Shown piece by piece: positions 60,408 through 64,000 of a DNA stretch of 64,000 nt. Numbering within the stretch: position 1 is the first letter of the stretch; the number at the start of each line of letters is the position of its first letter. The notes under the pieces are model-generated. The model was not told the origin of the DNA, searched no databases, and saw only the letters and a program-made list of their open reading frames with translations. The position numbers and the translations under genes were made by a program. The DNA is taken from positions 261,281 through 325,280 of the forward strand of contig DEFA01000050.1 in NCBI GenBank assembly GCA_002350525.1, given 5' to 3'. The stretch is from Lachnospiraceae bacterium UBA2864. Its GTDB lineage: Bacteria; Bacillota; Clostridia; Lachnospirales; Lachnospiraceae.

Positions 60408-60719
60408 CTACTTCTTTAATAATGCCGCTCTTACAACACCCTTAGGATCTTTTACTATAAGCATCGCAATCCATATGATAAGTCCGAGTGCCACAACAGA
60501 AAGACCGAGAAATGCGTCATTCAGCATATCCATCGGTGCAGGATTAAAGAAAGCTTCCGAATCCTCTATATATTCCATAACGGAGTCCACCATCCACATA
60601 AGTGATGCGCCCCAATACATAAGAGCAAGCTTTCCGAGTCCCAGATCATCTGCCGGAGCCTTCTTATACCATATAATAGTTGCAGCAATAGCAGCAAATA
60701 CAGTAATTAATAAAGTCAT
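60408..60719 (-). CDS. Small membrane protein, unknown function
   Basis: A 103-residue protein with about three hydrophobic helices (residues ~2-18, ~28-45, ~68-90). The acidic stretch MEYIEDSEAFFN lies between helices. I recognise no family. It is 20 nt after the next upstream membrane gene and ends in a clear terminator, so the two form an operon and may work as a complex. Confidence 0.65.
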   Translation of the reverse strand: MTLLITVFAAIAATIIWYKKAPADDLGLGKLALMYWGASLMWMVDSVMEYIEDSEAFFNPAPMDMLNDAFLGLSVVALGLIIWIAMLIVKDPKGVVRAALLKK

Positions 60720-60739
60720 ATTAATCCCCCACTTAAAAA

Positions 60740-61123
60740 CTATGCAGTTTCTTCAGCAGTATCTCTGTCTGTTCTCTTCTCAAGAACGGAAGAAACTCCG
60801 ACCATAACTCCCCAGACTGCCGTCACAAGGACCGCCATAAGGACGCCGTTGGTAGCCATCTCACGGAACATCTCGGAAGCACTCTCCGGAGTACTCATAG
60901 CCGTAAGGAACGGGAACCAAGGAGTAACTTCGCCATGCCATATATGTTCAAATGCAAGAAGTGCAGAACCTCCCCAGAGCATGGTATTAAGCCAGCTGAG
61001 TTTATGAGAGAAAGGTACTTTCTTCTCCGATGAACTCTCTTCCTTCTTTTCTTTATTCTTTACAATCTTGGAAACAACAGTAGTAACAACCGCTTCAGCG
61101 GCAGGAACAACAAAACATGCCAT
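60740..61123 (-). CDS. Small membrane protein, unknown function
   Basis: A 127-residue protein from the ATG at 61123, which follows GGGAGGAAC. It has a hydrophobic N-terminus, a charged Lys/Glu segment (NKEKKEESSSEKK), then two helices around GGSALLAFEHIWHGEVTPWFPFLTA and VLMAVLVTAVWGVMVG. The EHIWHGE His/Glu motif might bind a metal. Family not recognised. It is co-transcribed with the 103-residue protein and divergent from the ABC importer. Its position between that importer and the lar genes may hint at metal or cobalamin handling, but this is weak. Confidence 0.65.
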   Translation of the reverse strand: MACFVVPAAEAVVTTVVSKIVKNKEKKEESSSEKKVPFSHKLSWLNTMLWGGSALLAFEHIWHGEVTPWFPFLTAMSTPESASEMFREMATNGVLMAVLVTAVWGVMVGVSSVLEKRTDRDTAEETA

Positions 61124-61158
61124 ATCAGGTTCCTCCCATAATAAAATATTGTAAAAAA

Positions 61159-61187
61159 ATTTTATCACGATTCCCTTGTACTGACAA
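61159..61187 (-). promoter_or_regulatory. Promoter of the small membrane protein operon
   Basis: On the minus strand, -35 TTGTCA (61182-61187) and -10 TAAAAT (61159-61164), 17 bp apart, about 40 nt before the first start codon. Confidence 0.7.
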
Positions 61188-61260
61188 CATATTTCATGTG
61201 GTATAGTGCCCGTTTTTTGCTATACGGTTGCTATTCACAGTTATATATCTTCATCCCGAT

Positions 61261-61290
61261 TTGCAAAATCCCATATAGTTGTGCTATTAT
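61261..61290 (+). promoter_or_regulatory. Promoter and leader hairpin of the ABC importer operon
   Basis: -35 TTGCAA (61261-61266) and -10 TATTAT (61285-61290) with 18 bp spacing. The leader then has a 9 bp hairpin, GGATTTCAG (61299-61307) with CTGAAATCC (61324-61332). No cobalamin riboswitch consensus is visible in this ~70 nt leader, which is too short for one. Confidence 0.6.
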
Positions 61291-61362
61291 AGGCAATTGG
61301 ATTTCAGAAAGACTAACCCCACACTGAAATCCGCATATTTTTCAAAGTTAGGAGATACTAAG

Positions 61363-62424
61363 ATGAAAAAGAAGATTATCACACTTTCACTGGCCGCTGT
61401 AATGTCAGTTTCACTTCTTGCCGGCTGCGGAAAGACCGAAGAAGCTACTACAGCAACTGCAACAGAGGCAGTTACAGAAGCTTCAACAGAAGCAACTACA
61501 GAAGCAGTTACAGAAGCTGCAACAGAAGCCGCTACAGAGGCTGCTACATCAAGCGACGCTTCAAACTCAGATAAGCCGACACAGGATAGATCAGGCAACG
61601 ACATCGTTATTCCTGACGAAGTTAACAAGATCATATCTATGGCACCTTCAACAACACGTTTTCTCATCGACCTCGGTCTTGCAGATAAGATCGTCGCAAT
61701 CGATACAAACTCATATACATACATCGAGCAGCTTCCTACTGACGTTCAGCAGTTCGATATGATGTCCCCTGACAACGAAGCACTCGTTGCACTTGAGCCG
61801 GACATTATCTTCACATCGGGAATGAGTTCTTTCGGAGGAGAGGATGTATTCCAGCCCGCAAGAGATGCGGGAATCTGTGTAGCAGACATTCCATCAAGCA
61901 ACTCTTTCAATGAGATCATTGAAGATCTTCAGTTCATCGGTGATGCTGTCGGTGAATCAGATAAAGCTCATGAACTTATCAAGACTTTTGAAGGTACAAT
62001 CGATGAGATTCATGCTGCAGGAAGTACAGTAACAGATAAGAAGAAGGTTCTCTTCATGATCTCACTTCCAAGTGCCGAATATCCTTCAATCTACACCTTC
62101 GGCAAGGGTACATATCTTGATGAAATGATAACAGCTATCGGTGCCGAGAACGTAACAGGTGACCAGGAGAGCTGGGTTTCAATCTCAGAAGAAGAAGCTA
62201 TCGCTATGAATCCTGATGTCATCCTTACAAATGTTGATTACATCGAAGATGCTGTAAATGTCATTAAGACAAGTGCAGGTTGGGAAAATGTTAATGCAAT
62301 TAAGAACGATGAGGTATATTATATAGATGCAGCATCAAGTAACCAGCCTAACAATCACGTTGTTGACGCTATGATTGAAATGGGTAAGAAAATTTATCCT
62401 GATCAGTTCGCTGACTTCCAGTAA
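61363..62424 (+). CDS. ABC importer substrate-binding lipoprotein (BtuF/FecB type)
   Basis: A 353-residue lipoprotein, lipobox LLAGC, followed by a Thr/Glu/Ala repeat linker (units of T-E-A-x) and then a class III periplasmic-binding-protein domain (IPDEVNKIISMAPSTTRFLIDLG to the C-terminus). This class binds cobalamin, haem or ferric siderophores. The ATG at 61363 follows GGAGATACTA. The cobalamin-dependent metH nearby makes vitamin B12 a reasonable guess, but the ligand is not readable from sequence. Confidence 0.9.
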   Translation: MKKKIITLSLAAVMSVSLLAGCGKTEEATTATATEAVTEASTEATTEAVTEAATEAATEAATSSDASNSDKPTQDRSGNDIVIPDEVNKIISMAPSTTRFLIDLGLADKIVAIDTNSYTYIEQLPTDVQQFDMMSPDNEALVALEPDIIFTSGMSSFGGEDVFQPARDAGICVADIPSSNSFNEIIEDLQFIGDAVGESDKAHELIKTFEGTIDEIHAAGSTVTDKKKVLFMISLPSAEYPSIYTFGKGTYLDEMITAIGAENVTGDQESWVSISEEEAIAMNPDVILTNVDYIEDAVNVIKTSAGWENVNAIKNDEVYYIDAASSNQPNNHVVDAMIEMGKKIYPDQFADFQ

Positions 62425-62462
62425 GAAATATTCGCGGATTAAAGATCAGTTTAGGTATTCTC

Positions 62463-63476
62463 ATGAAAAAGTATATTCTGTCTTTAATCATCTGCATATT
62501 TATACTTATTATGTGCATAAATATAGGGAGCGTATATGTTGCGCTCCCTGATGCACTTTATATTACCATGCATAAGCTCTTCGGAACCACTCTTCCGAAC
62601 AGAATAGAGCCTATGACCGTATCAATCTTCTGGAGTATCCGCGTTCCGCGTGCTCTGGTATCATTCTTTGTAGGCGGCTCCCTCGCAGTCAGCGGTGCCG
62701 TTATGCAGTCTCTTCTGCAGAATCCCCTTGCTTCATCCTACACCATGGGTGTTTCATCCGGTTCAGCCGTAGGAGCTGCACTTATCATAATATCCGGCAT
62801 TCAGTCCTTTGCCCTCAGAAGCTTCCTTCTTCCGGCAACAGGTTTCGTCTTTGCTCTGCTTACCGTATTCTTTGTAATACTTTTCTCAAGCAGAATCGAC
62901 CGGAATATCCACAGTTATACGATAATACTTATAGGAATGGTCATATCACTTTTTGTAAGTGCATTGCTTACACTTATCGCAGCACTTTTCCCGGATCATT
63001 CCCAACAGATATATTTCTGGATGATGGGATCCTTCTCCGCAAGAAACTGGTCCCATGTTCTTATAATAATACCGGTAAGCCTGATAGTTACATTTATTAT
63101 CATGCTCTACTCAAGGGAACTGGATATAATGACCTTCGGTGACGATCAGGCCATGTCCATAGGTGTAAATACCCGCAGCAAGAAGATACTTCTTATAATG
63201 CTTACCGCCCTTCTCACGGGAGTGTCGGTTGCCTTTACGGGAACCATAGGATTTATCGATCTCGTTGCTCCGCATGCGGTACGCCGTATCTTCGGTGCCC
63301 GCCACAAGGCAGTAATACCGATGAGTTTTCTGTTCGGAGGAGCCTTCATGTCGATAATGGATCTGATAGCAAGAACCATTCTCTCTCCAAGAGAAATTCC
63401 GGTCGGTGCGGTTACCGCACTTCTCGGTGCTCCGTTCTTCATCATACTGTTCTTTAAGAAACGCGATACTAAATGA
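62463..63476 (+). CDS. FecCD/BtuC family ABC permease
   Basis: A 337-residue permease with about nine to ten transmembrane helices. Family motifs: RVPRALVSFFVGGSLAVSGAVMQSLLQNPLA near the start, GSFSARNW, and VAFTGTIGFIDLVAPHAVRRIFG, the loop that contacts the ATPase. It lies 38 nt after the binding protein gene and 13 nt before the ATPase gene. Confidence 0.93.
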   Translation: MKKYILSLIICIFILIMCINIGSVYVALPDALYITMHKLFGTTLPNRIEPMTVSIFWSIRVPRALVSFFVGGSLAVSGAVMQSLLQNPLASSYTMGVSSGSAVGAALIIISGIQSFALRSFLLPATGFVFALLTVFFVILFSSRIDRNIHSYTIILIGMVISLFVSALLTLIAALFPDHSQQIYFWMMGSFSARNWSHVLIIIPVSLIVTFIIMLYSRELDIMTFGDDQAMSIGVNTRSKKILLIMLTALLTGVSVAFTGTIGFIDLVAPHAVRRIFGARHKAVIPMSFLFGGAFMSIMDLIARTILSPREIPVGAVTALLGAPFFIILFFKKRDTK

Positions 63477-63489
63477 AAGTGAGTCGGCT

Positions 63490-64000
63490 ATGAATATATG
63501 TCTGGATAAGGTATCCGCAGGATACGGGAAGAACAACTTCATATTGCATGATATGTCAGTCTCATTTACTGATGGCGGTATATGGGGGATTCTCGGCCCT
63601 AACGGATCCGGTAAGACTACTCTTCTCAAAGTTCTTGCAGGTATCCTTCCTTACGAAGGCCGTATTTCAATAGAAGCAGATTCGGATAAGGAGCTTTCAT
63701 CTCTTTCCAAAAGAGAGCTTGCCCGCTGTATCTCCATGATGCCGCAGTTCACTTCCATCTACTTCTCCTATTCCGTCTATGATGCCGTCATGCTGGGAAG
63801 ATATGCGCATTCAGGCAATTCTCTCAGTGAAAGACTGGGAAGAAACTCTGCCCGTGACAAGGAAGCTGTTGATAAAGCCATAGAAACCACCGGTCTTTCC
63901 GAGCTTACATCACTTCAGCTCTCTTCACTCTCCGGCGGTCAGCTTCAGCGAGTTATGCTGGCCAGAACGATCGCACAGGAAACCCCGGTCATACTTCTTG
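63490..64000 (+). CDS. ABC importer ATPase, FecE/BtuD type (partial, runs off window)
   Basis: The first 170 codons of an ATP-binding subunit; the gene continues beyond the window. It opens MNICLDKVSAGYGKNN, with Walker A GPNGSGKTTLLK and signature LSSLSGGQLQRVMLAR, and is cut in Walker B (TPVILL). The FSYSVYDAVMLGRY segment is typical of siderophore and B12 importer ATPases. It is the third gene of the importer operon, with a weak binding site (GAAAGTGAG) before the ATG. Confidence 0.92.
   Translation, partial: MNICLDKVSAGYGKNNFILHDMSVSFTDGGIWGILGPNGSGKTTLLKVLAGILPYEGRISIEADSDKELSSLSKRELARCISMMPQFTSIYFSYSVYDAVMLGRYAHSGNSLSERLGRNSARDKEAVDKAIETTGLSELTSLQLSSLSGGQLQRVMLARTIAQETPVILL

Noticed and set aside
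61200..61362. Cobalamin riboswitch upstream of the B12-type importer.
   Set aside because: The leader is too short and lacks the conserved cobalamin-box sequence; only a 9 bp hairpin is seen.

Overview
The window looks like the chromosome of a low-to-mid GC Gram-positive anaerobe of the Clostridia, most likely Lachnospiraceae (Butyrivibrio/Pseudobutyrivibrio-like). The evidence is strong AGGAGG-type ribosome binding sites, a pheST operon under a T-box leader, a WalR-type promoter motif, an indolepyruvate:ferredoxin oxidoreductase, a DUF1848 protein, corrinoid methionine synthase with a separate activation protein, and SleB/SH3 cell wall proteins. Almost all genes up to 48 kb lie on the minus strand. 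There are no rRNA or tRNA genes, no CRISPR array and no recognisable transposase.

Region by region (minus strand unless stated). 0-11.8 kb is an accessory stretch of small self-contained genes: six GNAT acetyltransferase domains (two fused to other enzymes), an APH(3')-like kinase, DUF1848, an aldo/keto reductase-TetR pair with a 17+17 bp palindromic operator, a DinB-like protein behind a frameshifted XRE remnant, an S66 peptidase, an XRE-GyrI regulator and a beta-lactamase-fold hydrolase. 11.9-19.1 kb holds housekeeping enzymes (23S rRNA m5U methyltransferase, phosphodiesterase, XTP/dITP pyrophosphatase, secreted papain-type protease, THUMP RNA methyltransferase, glucose-6-phosphate isomerase). 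19.3-24.6 kb has a plus-strand GH13 amylase, a perfect 21-bp-stem hairpin, a GH25 lysozyme and an ABC exporter whose permease is fused to a CPBP protease. 25-29 kb is an iorA-iorB-acyl-CoA ligase operon. 29-32.1 kb has an alpha/beta-hydrolase/methyltransferase fusion, an OmpR-type regulator and ComEA. 32.2-35.5 kb is argC-argJ-argB. 35.6-41.1 kb holds a 253-bp inverted-repeat element, two SH3 cell wall proteins (one a degenerate amidase), a small exporter and a membrane GDPD. 41.1-47 kb is queA, pheT, pheS and the T-box. 47-54.1 kb has an unrecognised protein, a plus-strand DHH phosphoesterase facing a membrane-tethered TIR/beta-propeller protein, and an AEC transporter. 54.2-60.3 kb is metH, its activation protein, and larE-larC-larB for the nickel-pincer nucleotide cofactor. 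60.4-61.1 kb encodes two small membrane proteins. 61.3-64 kb (plus) is an ABC importer of the BtuFCD/FecBCD type, cut by the window end.

Functional links: the importer could bring in cobalamin for MetH; the lar genes make a nickel cofactor whose user (LarA) is not in view; IorAB plus the AMP-ligase could interconvert arylacetates, aryl-CoAs and arylpyruvates; and the OmpR regulator resembles WalR while the SleB-type gene carries a matching TGTWAH-N5-TGTWAH site. The most unusual items are the TIR-transmembrane-propeller protein, the hydrolase/methyltransferase fusion lacking its nucleophile, the amidase lacking three of four zinc ligands, and the families of hairpin-rich intergenic repeats.
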